Source of the DNA: Treponema sp. UBA7590
GTDB taxonomy: Bacteria; Spirochaetota; Spirochaetia; Treponematales; Treponemataceae
Direction of reading: 5' to 3'
Assembly (NCBI GenBank): GCA_002478955.1
Contig: DLKK01000043.1
Location: 461-11,292 of the forward strand
Length of the DNA stretch: 10,832 bases
The position numbers and the translations under genes are program-made. This document shows, piece after piece, positions 1 through 6,194 of the stretch. Below the pieces are notes generated by a model, which made no database searches, was not told where the DNA came from, and saw only the letters and a list, made by a program, of their open reading frames with translations. Position 1 is the first letter of the stretch, and each line of letters begins with the position of its first letter.

Positions 1-1
1 G

Positions 2-640
2 ATTCTGTTCAAGACTTTTACCAACGGTTCTTCGGAGCTCCTTTCAAACATTGCGATGTCAGTCGTGGGCATTTTGTACAATCTTCAGCTTATAAAATTT
101 GCCGGAGAAGACGGAGTTGCCGCTTACGGTTGCCTTATGTATGTGGGATTTATTTTTGGGGCAGTTTTTCTTGGCTGGGGAATCGGAACTTCGCCGATTG
201 TAAGCTATCATTACGGCGCGGAAAACCAGGCGGAGCTGCATAATCTTTACAAGAAGAATCTTATAGCGATGGGCGTTTTTGGACTTGCGATGTTTGTTTC
301 TGCGGAACTTCTTTCCGTACCTTTTTCAAGGCTTTTTACCGGTTACGATGCGGACCTTTTTGCGCTTACAAAACGTGCTTTCCATCTGTTTTCGTTTTCT
401 TTTTTGCTGATGGGATTCAACATGTTCGGCTCGTCATTTTTTACCGCGCTGAACAACGGTTTTGTCTCAGCCCTGATTTCTTTTATGCGCACGCTGGTTT
501 TCCAGATTCTATGTGTTTTAGTTCTTCCGCTTTTGTGGGGAATCGATGGAATCTGGCTCAGCGGAATTGCTTACGAAATTCTTTCAGCGGTTGTTGTTGC
601 CGTGTGTCTTGTAAAGTTCAAAAAACAATACGGATATTAA
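2..640 (+). CDS. MATE family multidrug/cation antiporter, C-terminal half (5' truncated by window edge)
   Basis: The reading frame is open from the first complete codon at position 2, so the gene starts outside the window; the ATG at 56 is internal. About 212 residues are visible, roughly half of a normal MATE transporter (about 450 residues). The segment NGSSELLSNIAMSVVG near the left edge is typical of the start of the second six-helix half in NorM/MepA-like proteins. Several hydrophobic helices follow, joined by short basic loops, and the protein ends in a lysine-rich tail. MATE proteins sit in the inner membrane and expel cationic drugs or metabolites in exchange for Na+ or H+; the substrate here cannot be told. 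The next gene is over 300 bases away, so this gene probably ends its own transcription unit. Confidence 0.85.
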   Translation: MLFKTFTNGSSELLSNIAMSVVGILYNLQLIKFAGEDGVAAYGCLMYVGFIFGAVFLGWGIGTSPIVSYHYGAENQAELHNLYKKNLIAMGVFGLAMFVSAELLSVPFSRLFTGYDADLFALTKRAFHLFSFSFLLMGFNMFGSSFFTALNNGFVSALISFMRTLVFQILCVLVLPLLWGIDGIWLSGIAYEILSAVVVAVCLVKFKKQYGY

Positions 641-962
641 ATAAAATTCCGGCGGTCCGGCAAAAACTTTTCAAGTATTTGCCGTCGCTATGTCCGCCCT
701 TCGCTAAAACGCTCATTCTGCGTCAGGCTTTGTTCCAAACCCCGCCGCAGAACTTCGGAGCTCCCAGCGCTACCGCATTCTCATAAATCAAGCAAGTGCC
801 AAAAAAGAGTAGTTTTAATCAAGAATAAAAACCGAATCTTATTTTTGGTAGACAGAAGATAGATTATAGGATGTATAAAAACGCAAGAATTTCATCTTTT
901 TTTTTGAATTTTATACACATTTTGAAAAAAAATAATTATCTTTTAAAAATACGGAATTCAAT
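641..962. other. gene-free stretch between MATE gene and DUF3737 gene
   Basis: No convincing gene is present. The first part (about 646-786) is GC-rich and described separately as a candidate repeat. The rest (about 787-962) is very AT-rich with long A and T runs and must contain the promoter for the DUF3737/C-S lyase pair. Candidate -10 boxes are TATAAA at 874-879 (poor -35) and the weak pair TTGAAA 922-927 / TAAAAA 944-949. I cannot choose between them. The ATG at 963 has no clear Shine-Dalgarno sequence, only GGAA about 7 bases upstream. Confidence 0.6.
646..786. repeat. GC-rich intergenic block, candidate dispersed repeat
   Basis: Within an otherwise AT-rich window this non-coding block is clearly GC-rich. 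It holds several short dyads: CCGG-CGGT-CCGG at 649-660, GGAGCTCC around 746-753 and AGCGCT around 756-761. It begins right after the MATE stop codon and ends sharply in AT-rich sequence near 786. The composition shift and sharp borders suggest an intergenic repeat of the REP/BIME or MITE kind. Only one copy lies in this window, so repetition cannot be shown. It may also help end MATE transcription, but there is no U-tract behind the hairpin. Confidence 0.35.
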
Positions 963-1847
963 ATGAAAGATAATTATCAACAAAAATTCTCTGGCGAGCG
1001 CGCAGAATATTTTTCGCACGACACGCATTATGTAAATTCAACATTTCTGGACGGCGAATCACCTTTAAAACATTCAAAAAATTTAATTCTTGAACAAGCA
1101 AGTTTTGAATACAAATATCCTTTATGGAACTCCGAGAATGCGACTGTAAAAAATTCAATTTTCCATGACCTTTCGCGTTCTGGACTATGGTACGCAAAAA
1201 ACGTAAAAATCGAAGACACGGTCATAGAGGCTCCAAAAGAATTCCGGCGCTGTGATGGCGTTTTTCTAAAAAAAGTCACTTTTGGCAATGCGGAAGAAAC
1301 TTTATGGAGCTGCAAAAATATTCAACTTGAACAGGTTTATGCGAAAGGAAATTATTTTGCCATGAATTCAGAAAACTTCCGGGCAAATAATTTTGTGCTT
1401 GATGGAAATTATTTTCTTGACGGCGGAAAAAACATCGAAATTCATAACGCAAAATTGAATTCAAAAGACTCTTTCTGGAACTGCGAAAACGTAACAATCT
1501 ACGATTCATTTATCTGCGGAGAATATCTTGGCTGGAATTCAAAAAATTTAAAGTTTGTGAACTGCACAATCGAAAGTAATCAAGGTTTGTGCTACATAGA
1601 TGGACTTACGCTTGAAAACTGCACGCTTATCAACACTGACCTAGCCTTTGAATATTCAACAAATATAAATGCGGACATCGTAAATAAAGTTGACAGCGTA
1701 AAAAATCCTGGCTCAGGAATCATCAGGGCTGCCGGAATTGGAACTTTGATTATGAATCCGCAGCGTGTTGATGTTTCAAAGACAAAAATCGTATGTGAAA
1801 ACATTGATGAAAACTTTTCAGAGGATCCAAATCCGAACGAGCGATAA
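963..1847 (+). CDS. DUF3737 family protein, predicted beta-solenoid
   Basis: This 294-residue protein matches my memory of the DUF3737 family, whose biochemical function is unknown. The sequence shows a very regular repeat of the form (L/F/G)W-N/S-x-(E/K)-N-(V/I/L)-x-(L/I)-x-(N/D)-(T/S)-x-(I/F). Repeats begin near residues 54, 75, 94, 114, 133, 152, 171, 190 and 210, a period of about 19-21 residues. This is what a right-handed beta-helix with one coil per repeat gives. No signal peptide or membrane segment is visible, so it should be cytoplasmic. The stop codon directly abuts the ATG of the C-S lyase gene, so the two are cotranscribed and probably translationally coupled, suggesting a shared process. 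The start lacks a good Shine-Dalgarno sequence, but N-terminal residues such as GERAEYFSHD look conserved in type. Confidence 0.85.
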   Translation: MKDNYQQKFSGERAEYFSHDTHYVNSTFLDGESPLKHSKNLILEQASFEYKYPLWNSENATVKNSIFHDLSRSGLWYAKNVKIEDTVIEAPKEFRRCDGVFLKKVTFGNAEETLWSCKNIQLEQVYAKGNYFAMNSENFRANNFVLDGNYFLDGGKNIEIHNAKLNSKDSFWNCENVTIYDSFICGEYLGWNSKNLKFVNCTIESNQGLCYIDGLTLENCTLINTDLAFEYSTNINADIVNKVDSVKNPGSGIIRAAGIGTLIMNPQRVDVSKTKIVCENIDENFSEDPNPNER

Positions 1848-2996
1848 ATGAAATTCAATTTTGACAATATTGTAGACAGAAAAAATACAAATTCCTTGAA
1901 ATGGGATGTAAAAAATGGCGAACTTCCGCTTTGGGTCGCCGACATGGATTTTGAAACTGCGCCTTGCGTAAAAAACGCAATAGAAAAACGTGTTGCAAAT
2001 GGAATTTTTGGCTATTCAATAGTTCCAGATGAACTGAAAAATAGCTATATTGGATGGTGGAAACGCCGCCATAACCTAGAAATTTCCATAGATAGTATAA
2101 TTTTTTGCACAGGTGTTGTTCCGGCAATATCTTCTTGCGTCAGAAAACTTACAACACCGGCTGAAAAAGTTCTGCTCCTTACGCCATGTTACAATATTTT
2201 TTTTAATTCAATCGTAAACAACGGAAGATTCCCTGTTGAGTGCCCTCTTGAATACAATGGAACTGAATATTCGCTGAATTTTTCACGCCTGGAAAAAGAA
2301 CTTTCTGACCCGCAAGTTTCATTGATGATTTTATGCAATCCGCAGAACCCTACCGGAAACATATGGAAGAAAGAGGAACTTGCAAAAATCGGTGAGCTTT
2401 GCAAAAAATATGGTGTGACTGTAATCAGCGATGAAATTCATTGTGATATTGTCAGACCTGGAAAAAATTACGTGCCTTTCTCGGGCGCCTCTGAAATATG
2501 CGCAGAAATTTCCGTTTCATGCGTTGCTCCAACAAAATGCTTTAATATTGCAGGAATTAATTCAGCGGCAGTAATTATAAAAAATCCGCTTTTAAGACAT
2601 AAAGTTTGGCGCGCTCTGAATACCGATGAAATCGCCGAGCCAAATGCTTTTGCAGTTGACGCAACAATTTCCGCATTCAACAAAGGAGAAGAATGGCTGA
2701 ATGAGCTAAATAATTATCTCTTTGAAAACCGTGATTACGCCACGAAACGAATAAATTCCTTGGACAAAAAATTTAATGTTGTAAATTCCGACTCAACATA
2801 TTTATTATGGGTTGATTTGCGCCGCAATGGAGATGAATTCGCCCAAAAATTGCGCGAAAAAACCGGACTTTACATAAATGGCGGCTCAGAATATGGAAAA
2901 TGTGGCGAAAATTTTGTAAGAATCAATTTGGCATGTCCAAGAAAAATCCTTGAGGATGCAATGAACCGCCTTGAAAACTTTGTAAAATCCGAATAA
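1848..2996 (+). CDS. MalY/PatB family PLP-dependent C-S lyase (cystathionine beta-lyase type)
   Basis: This is a fold-type I PLP enzyme of 382 residues, the usual length of the family. The N-terminal signature LPLWVADMDF (residues 26-35) is typical of MalY/PatB proteins. NPQNPTG (164-170), SDEIH (194-198, with the PLP-ring aspartate D195) and APTKCFNIAG (227-236, Schiff-base lysine K230) are all present, and an arginine in NFVRINLACP near the C-terminus is placed to bind the substrate carboxylate. Family members cleave C-S bonds in cystathionine or cysteine conjugates, giving homocysteine or a thiol, pyruvate and ammonia. A cystathionine beta-lyase role would feed methionine synthesis and fits the convergent methionine transporter, but other C-S substrates are possible. 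There is no gap to the DUF3737 gene upstream, and no strong Shine-Dalgarno sequence, which points to reinitiation after the upstream stop. Confidence 0.88.
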   Translation: MKFNFDNIVDRKNTNSLKWDVKNGELPLWVADMDFETAPCVKNAIEKRVANGIFGYSIVPDELKNSYIGWWKRRHNLEISIDSIIFCTGVVPAISSCVRKLTTPAEKVLLLTPCYNIFFNSIVNNGRFPVECPLEYNGTEYSLNFSRLEKELSDPQVSLMILCNPQNPTGNIWKKEELAKIGELCKKYGVTVISDEIHCDIVRPGKNYVPFSGASEICAEISVSCVAPTKCFNIAGINSAAVIIKNPLLRHKVWRALNTDEIAEPNAFAVDATISAFNKGEEWLNELNNYLFENRDYATKRINSLDKKFNVVNSDSTYLLWVDLRRNGDEFAQKLREKTGLYINGGSEYGKCGENFVRINLACPRKILEDAMNRLENFVKSE

Positions 2997-3012
2997 AAAT
3001 CTGATAAAACAA

Positions 3013-3051
3013 AAAAAATCCGCAGACATAATATTTGCCCGCGGATTTTTT
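3013..3051. terminator. bidirectional intrinsic terminator
   Basis: AAAAAATCCGC (3013-3023) pairs with GCGGATTTTTT (3041-3051) around a 17-base loop. The A-run on the left and T-run on the right let it act in both directions. It lies between the convergent ends of the C-S lyase gene (2996) and metQ (3067), so it serves both units. Confidence 0.85.
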
Positions 3052-3066
3052 ATTCATTTCAAAAGT

Positions 3067-3846
3067 TTAGAAAGCAGCAACGACTTCACCGTTTGGATAT
3101 TTGCTGTTGATATAATCTTTTACTTTCTGACTCTGAAGAGCCTTTACCAAAGCCTTGATTTCTGGCTTATTTTCACTACCCTGCTTTACAACAAGATAGT
3201 TTACATAAGGAGATGATGAACCTTCAACAAAAAGTCCGTCTTTTTTCGCAGAAAGACCAGCTGGAAGCGCATAATTTCCGTTGATAACAGCTCCATCAAC
3301 ATCGTTCAAAACACGTGGAAGAGAAGCTCCCTCAATTTCACGGAATTTAATCTTCAATGGATTATTTTTTACATCAATTGGAGTTGCTTCAATTCCAGCC
3401 CCATCACGAAGAGTAATCAGTCCAGATTCCTGCAAAAGAAGAAGTGCACGTGCTTCATTTGTCGGGTCGTTAGGAATTGCAATCACAGCCTTTTTCTTGA
3501 AATCTTTGATTGATTTCACTTTTTTTGAGTACAAAGCAAATGGTTCAACATGGATTCCTGCAACAGCAACAAGATGAGTTCCCTTCTCTTTATTGAAAGA
3601 TTCCATGTATGGAAGGTGCTGGTCAAAGTTTGCGTCTATATCACCAGCTTCAAGAACTTCGTTCAAAGTCGGATAATCTGTCATTTCGATAACCTGAAGA
3701 GTAATTCCTTCTGCCTTCAAATCATCCTTTACGAGGTTCAAAAGATCTGCGTGTGGCTCTGGTGTTGCACCAACTTTCAACACTTTCTGAGCGTTTACAG
3801 ATGCAAAAGCCAATGCAACTGCGACAAAAGCGATAATTTTTTTCAT
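3067..3846 (-). CDS. metQ: methionine ABC transporter substrate-binding protein MetQ
   Basis: This is the periplasmic methionine-binding component of the MetNIQ importer (NLPA family). Read from the ATG at 3846 it has 259 residues. The first 19 form a signal peptide (MKKIIAFVAVALAFASVNA) with a likely cleavage before QK. There is no lipobox cysteine, so the mature protein should be soluble in the periplasm. Family motifs are VGATPEPHADLL (25-36), FDQHLPYM (74-81), NDPTNEARALLLLQ (126-139) and VINGNYAL (187-194), which carry the usual ligand-contact residues. The frame stays open upstream to 3933, but that start would put 29 unsuited residues before the signal peptide and overlap the -35 box, while the 3846 start has GGAGG six bases upstream. 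It is last in the operon after metN and metI and also has its own promoter. Confidence 0.93.
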   Translation of the reverse strand: MKKIIAFVAVALAFASVNAQKVLKVGATPEPHADLLNLVKDDLKAEGITLQVIEMTDYPTLNEVLEAGDIDANFDQHLPYMESFNKEKGTHLVAVAGIHVEPFALYSKKVKSIKDFKKKAVIAIPNDPTNEARALLLLQESGLITLRDGAGIEATPIDVKNNPLKIKFREIEGASLPRVLNDVDGAVINGNYALPAGLSAKKDGLFVEGSSSPYVNYLVVKQGSENKPEIKALVKALQSQKVKDYINSKYPNGEVVAAF

Positions 3847-3852
3847 ATATTG

Positions 3853-3857
3853 CCTCC
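3853..3857 (-). promoter_or_regulatory. ribosome binding site deciding the metQ start
   Basis: On the minus strand GGAGG lies six bases before the ATG at 3846. It supports the signal-peptide start over the longer frame starting at 3933. Confidence 0.85.
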
Positions 3858-3904
3858 AAAATTCCTTTTTAAAACCGCTAATTCCTAGTGATTTAGTATG
3901 ATTA

Positions 3905-3933
3905 TTTATACCTTGCCATACCAAAAGTGTCAA
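3905..3933 (-). promoter_or_regulatory. internal sigma-70 type promoter for metQ
   Basis: On the minus strand there is a perfect -35 TTGACA (3933-3928), a 17-base spacer and a -10 TATAAA (3910-3905), with transcription expected to start near 3898. It lies in the 113-base gap between metI and metQ. It would give extra metQ mRNA without the membrane components, and it bypasses the attenuator in front of metN. Confidence 0.75.
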
Positions 3934-3959
3934 CAGGTTTTTGCATATTTTTTAAAATT

Positions 3960-4613
3960 TTATCGTTTGCTCATCATGTGGTTTGTGATTTTTGTTCCAA
4001 CAAACTGAATCAAAGCAACAAGAATTATAATCACGATAACAGCAGCAACCATTATTCCCGTGCGGAAGCGCTGATAACCATAACGGATAGCAAGATCGCC
4101 CAATCCGCCGCCACCAAGAGTTCCTGCCATTGCCGAATAACCAATCAAAGTGATTATTGTAAGCGTGACTCCAGAAATCACCGAAGGCATTGCTTCCGGC
4201 ACAAGCACTTTATAGATAATCTGCCAGTTTGTTGAACCCATCGCTTTTGCAGCCTGAATCATTCCGGAATCAACCTCGTTTAAGGATGTTTCTGTAATGC
4301 GGGCAACAAAAGGAGTTGCCGCAATTGCAAGAGGAACAATTGTTGGCGCAGTTCCAATCGCACTTCCAAGCACAAGGCGCGTAAATGGAAGAAGAACAAT
4401 CATCAGTATTACAAACGGAAACGAACGCAAAACATCGATTATTCGGCTCAAAACAATATTAAAAACCGGTTTTGGTGTAATTCCAAATTTATTTGTAATA
4501 TTCAAAAGGACTCCAAGCGGAAATCCCAAAACAAGGGCAAACAGCGCGGAAAAAAATGTCATTATCAAAGTTTCAAGGGTTGACTGCCCTACTAAAATCA
4601 AAATCTGGCTCAT
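3960..4613 (-). CDS. metI: methionine ABC transporter permease MetI
   Basis: This is the membrane channel subunit of the MetNIQ importer, 217 residues, the normal MetI length, with about five hydrophobic segments. The N-terminal segment LETLIMTFFSALFALVLGFPLG and the coupling region EVDSGMIQAAKAMGSTNWQI (EAA loop, with the conserved G after AKAM) are typical of the family. LIGYSAMAGTLGGGGLGDLA is a strong MetI signature. The start at 4613 has GGAG six bases upstream, overlapping the metN stop codon, so metN and metI are tightly coupled. Downstream there is a 113-base gap to metQ that holds a promoter but no terminator. Confidence 0.95.
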   Translation of the reverse strand: MSQILILVGQSTLETLIMTFFSALFALVLGFPLGVLLNITNKFGITPKPVFNIVLSRIIDVLRSFPFVILMIVLLPFTRLVLGSAIGTAPTIVPLAIAATPFVARITETSLNEVDSGMIQAAKAMGSTNWQIIYKVLVPEAMPSVISGVTLTIITLIGYSAMAGTLGGGGLGDLAIRYGYQRFRTGIMVAAVIVIIILVALIQFVGTKITNHMMSKR

Positions 4614-4622
4614 TCTTTTCTC

Positions 4623-5657
4623 CTAGAAAGATTCTTCCTGAACAGAAACGTTATTTTCATTTAAAAACGCGATTGTTTTTTCAATCTCGGATTTTTCACC
4701 AATTATATCAACAAGCATAGTTCCAACTTGACTGTCCGGAAGTTTTTCAATTCCAGCAGCAAGAATATTAAAATCAATGTTGAATTTTTTTGTCGCATGG
4801 CTAAGAACTGGCTCCCCAGAAGAATTTCCTGCAAATCTCAACGTATATTTTCCGCCTTTCTTTGACCATTTTATCAGGTTTGAAGAAACATTCTGAAGCT
4901 GCTCATCGTTTGTGTGAGTAATATTTCTAAGGAAATCTTTTGTTGTTTCTGTCTGAGGGTTTTCAAACAAATCTGAAACACTTCCCTGCTCGACAACAGC
5001 ACCGTTTTCAATAACAGCAACTTGATCACATGCGTCGCGCACAACTTCCATCTGATGAGTAATCATTACAACTGTAAGATTCATTTTTTTCTGGATGTCA
5101 CGGATAAGCGCAAGAATTGCACGTGTTGTCTGTGGATCAAGAGCACTTGTCGCTTCATCGCAGAACAAAATATCCGGATTTGTCGCCAAAGCCCTGGCAA
5201 TTGCGATTCGCTGCTTCTGACCGCCGGAAAGAGTGCTGATTGGCGCATCCTCGCGGTCCTCAAGTCCAACCAGACTAAGCATTTCTTTTACCCGCGTTGC
5301 AATTTTTTCTTTTGGTGTTCCGCAGATTTCCAAAGGATATGCAATATTTTTTCCTGCCGTTCTTGATGTGAAAAGATTAAAATTCTGAAAAATCATTCCA
5401 ATTTTTCTGCGCTGCGCAATCAACTGTTTTTTAGGAAGATTATCAACTCTTTTTTCACCATAATAAACCGCGCCTGAATCAGGAGTTTCCAGCAGACTGA
5501 TAAGTCGCACAAGCGAGCTTTTTCCGGCGCCGCTTTTTCCAATAATACCAAAAATCCTGTTCTCTGGAATATCAAGAGAAACATTGCTTACAGCTTTGAT
5601 TTCTGAACCATCTTTTGAAAGATACGTTTTGTTTAATTTTTCAAGTTTAATTTTCAT
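4623..5657 (-). CDS. metN: methionine ABC transporter ATP-binding protein MetN with NIL domain
   Basis: This is the cytoplasmic ATPase of the MetNIQ importer. From the ATG at 5657 it has 344 residues, the usual MetN length. Visible are Walker A GKSGAGKSS (40-48), Q-loop Q91, ABC signature LSGGQ (143-147), Walker B ILFCDEAT (163-170) and H-loop H201. Residues about 270-342 form the C-terminal NIL domain, which in E. coli MetN binds methionine and shuts transport when the cytoplasm is full (trans-inhibition). The frame is open to 5741, but that longer form would start inside a leader hairpin, read through the attenuator terminator and add 28 residues unlike any MetN. The 5657 start has only a weak Shine-Dalgarno (AAGAAA). 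First gene of the operon; controlled by the promoter and leader just upstream. Confidence 0.93.
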   Translation of the reverse strand: MKIKLEKLNKTYLSKDGSEIKAVSNVSLDIPENRIFGIIGKSGAGKSSLVRLISLLETPDSGAVYYGEKRVDNLPKKQLIAQRRKIGMIFQNFNLFTSRTAGKNIAYPLEICGTPKEKIATRVKEMLSLVGLEDREDAPISTLSGGQKQRIAIARALATNPDILFCDEATSALDPQTTRAILALIRDIQKKMNLTVVMITHQMEVVRDACDQVAVIENGAVVEQGSVSDLFENPQTETTKDFLRNITHTNDEQLQNVSSNLIKWSKKGGKYTLRFAGNSSGEPVLSHATKKFNIDFNILAAGIEKLPDSQVGTMLVDIIGEKSEIEKTIAFLNENNVSVQEESF

Positions 5658-5681
5658 TTTTAGATTTCTTGCCAGCAGAAT

Positions 5682-5725
5682 AAAAAAACGGCTTTTCGAA
5701 GCAACAAAGTTGTCCAAAAAGCCGT
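5682..5725 (-). terminator. attenuator terminator in the metN 5' leader
   Basis: On the minus strand ACGGCUUUU (5725-5717) pairs perfectly with AAAAGCCGU (5696-5688), followed at once by an unbroken run of seven U (5688-5682). The 20-base loop contains a small inner hairpin CAAC-UUU-GUUG (5712-5702). It lies between the promoter and the metN ATG, 25 bases before the start codon, so it must be bypassed for metNIQ to be expressed from this promoter. Confidence 0.85.
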
Positions 5726-5779
5726 CCGTATGGTTTCCCATACTAAATCGGAGAGAGTTTATTAGCTTTTTACAAGCTA
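5682..5779 (-). promoter_or_regulatory. structured metN leader, candidate riboswitch/attenuator of unassigned class
   Basis: Three elements precede or overlap the terminator on the minus strand. First, a hairpin UAGCUU-GUAAA-AAGCUA (5779-5763). Second, a bulged hairpin with UCCG (5752-5749) pairing CGGA (5728-5725) and an inner stem UAUGG/CCAUA closed by a GAAA tetraloop. Third, AAAAAGC (5771-5765) is complementary to GCUUUUU (5722-5716), so the first hairpin's 3' arm can instead pair with the terminator's 5' arm and act as antiterminator. Mutually exclusive folds of this kind are typical of riboswitches and attenuators. I see neither the SAM-I core nor a T-box motif. The transcription start predicted from the -10 box falls at about 5778, near the base of the first hairpin, which is a caveat. 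Confidence 0.6.
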
Positions 5780-5784
5780 TTTAT

Positions 5785-5813
5785 ATACTAACCCTATTAA
5801 TACGGGATGTCAA
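5785..5813 (-). promoter_or_regulatory. metNIQ promoter with near-palindrome in the spacer
   Basis: On the minus strand: perfect -35 TTGACA (5813-5808), a 17-base spacer and -10 TAGTAT (5790-5785). Inside the spacer CCC-G-TATTAATA-GGG (5806-5792) is a palindrome broken by one base, a possible repressor site. The promoter lies just behind rpsU, so metNIQ can be transcribed independently of it. Confidence 0.75.
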
Positions 5814-5843
5814 GAAAAAAATAACCCAAATTATTCTTTTCTT
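5812..5843 (-). terminator. weak AU-rich hairpin after rpsU, possible terminator
   Basis: TTATTCTTTTCTT (5831-5843) can pair with AAGAAAAAAATAA (5812-5824) with one mismatch around a six-base loop. On the minus strand the 3' arm is U-rich. There is almost no GC in the stem and it overlaps both the rpsU stop codon and the metN -35 box, so this is a weak call. Confidence 0.25.
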
Positions 5844-6052
5844 TAGTAAGCAGATTTACGAACTGCTTTTTTTCGTTTTATCAAAAGTTTTCTTGCCAAA
5901 GAAGTTTTTTTCTGGTGAAGTTCAGCAGAAGGCTTTGTAAAATATCTGCGATCTTTAAATTCTTTGACAATGCCTTCGTTTTCTGTCATACGCTTAAAAC
6001 GTTTAAGAGCTTTTTCAAGGTTTTCCGAATCGCCAACGATGATTGTAGCCAT
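5843..6052 (-). CDS. rpsU: 30S ribosomal protein S21
   Basis: This is a 69-residue basic protein of the bacterial S21 family, part of the small ribosomal subunit platform near the 3' end of 16S rRNA. The N-terminal stretch MATIIVGDSENLEKALKRFK is the family pattern (short beta strand, then an E-x-(L/I)-x-K-A-L-(K/R)-(K/R)-(F/L)-K helix). It continues with EFKDRRYFTKPSAELHQKK and ends in the typical Lys/Arg-rich tail (LARKLLIKRKKAVRKSAY). Length is normal for S21. The start codon has a near-perfect Shine-Dalgarno sequence. It is transcribed alone in front of metNIQ, which has its own promoter, and divergently from the hypothetical gene at 6195. Confidence 0.95.
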   Translation of the reverse strand: MATIIVGDSENLEKALKRFKRMTENEGIVKEFKDRRYFTKPSAELHQKKTSLARKLLIKRKKAVRKSAY

Positions 6053-6059
6053 ACCAATT

Positions 6060-6069
6060 CACCTCCTTT
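6060..6069 (-). promoter_or_regulatory. very strong Shine-Dalgarno site of rpsU
   Basis: AAAGGAGGTG on the minus strand, seven bases before the ATG, is almost fully complementary to the anti-Shine-Dalgarno end of 16S rRNA. It is the strongest site in the window, as expected for a ribosomal protein gene. Confidence 0.85.
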
Positions 6070-6085
6070 CTTTAGGCAATACCTT

Positions 6086-6115
6086 AAAGTATGAATAGGA
6101 TATAGAATTTTTCAA
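6086..6115 (-). promoter_or_regulatory. candidate rpsU promoter
   Basis: On the minus strand TTGAAA (6115-6110) and TACTTT (6091-6086) are separated by 18 bases, ahead of the strong ribosome binding site. The -10 is poor, and other pairings such as TTGATT/TATATC with a short spacer are possible. Confidence 0.3.
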
Positions 6116-6159
6116 CGTTAATCAAGAATTCGTTTTAGAGGATTATTGGTGCAAAAGTC

Positions 6160-6188
6160 TATACAAACCTAATGCTTTAGGTTATAAT
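6160..6188 (+). promoter_or_regulatory. promoter with perfect dyad in the spacer, start site at the ATG of the 6195 gene
   Basis: A perfect -10 TATAAT (6183-6188) follows a 4/6 -35 TATACA (6160-6165) at 17 bases. The spacer is nearly filled by the perfect dyad AACCTAA-TGCT-TTAGGTT (6166-6183), a likely operator because bound protein would cover the promoter. The start site expected 6-7 bases after the -10 coincides with the ATG at 6195, so the mRNA may have no leader. Confidence 0.6.
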
Positions 6189-6194
6189 ATCAAT

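Noticed and set aside
31..753. The string TTCGGAGCTCC occurs both in the MATE gene (near 31) and in the GC-rich block (near 743)
   Set aside because: Eleven to twelve shared bases around a palindromic core with no similarity beyond; most likely chance.
511..786. 91-residue open frame across the end of the MATE gene and the GC-rich block
   Set aside because: It overlaps the MATE gene out of frame, has no ribosome site and resembles no protein; it reflects the base composition of the block.
3847..3933. In-frame upstream extension of metQ to the ATG at 3933
   Set aside because: It overlaps the -35 and -10 boxes and would hide the signal peptide; the ATG at 3846 has GGAGG at the right distance.
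5658..5741. In-frame upstream extension of metN to the ATG at 5741
   Set aside because: It starts inside a leader hairpin, passes through the terminator with its poly-U coded as FFI, has no Shine-Dalgarno sequence and adds residues unlike MetN.
5682..5785. SAM-I riboswitch, T-box or preQ1 riboswitch in the metN leader
   Set aside because: The region before the terminator is only about 50 bases, too short for SAM-I or a T-box, and the conserved cores of these classes and of preQ1-I are not seen.
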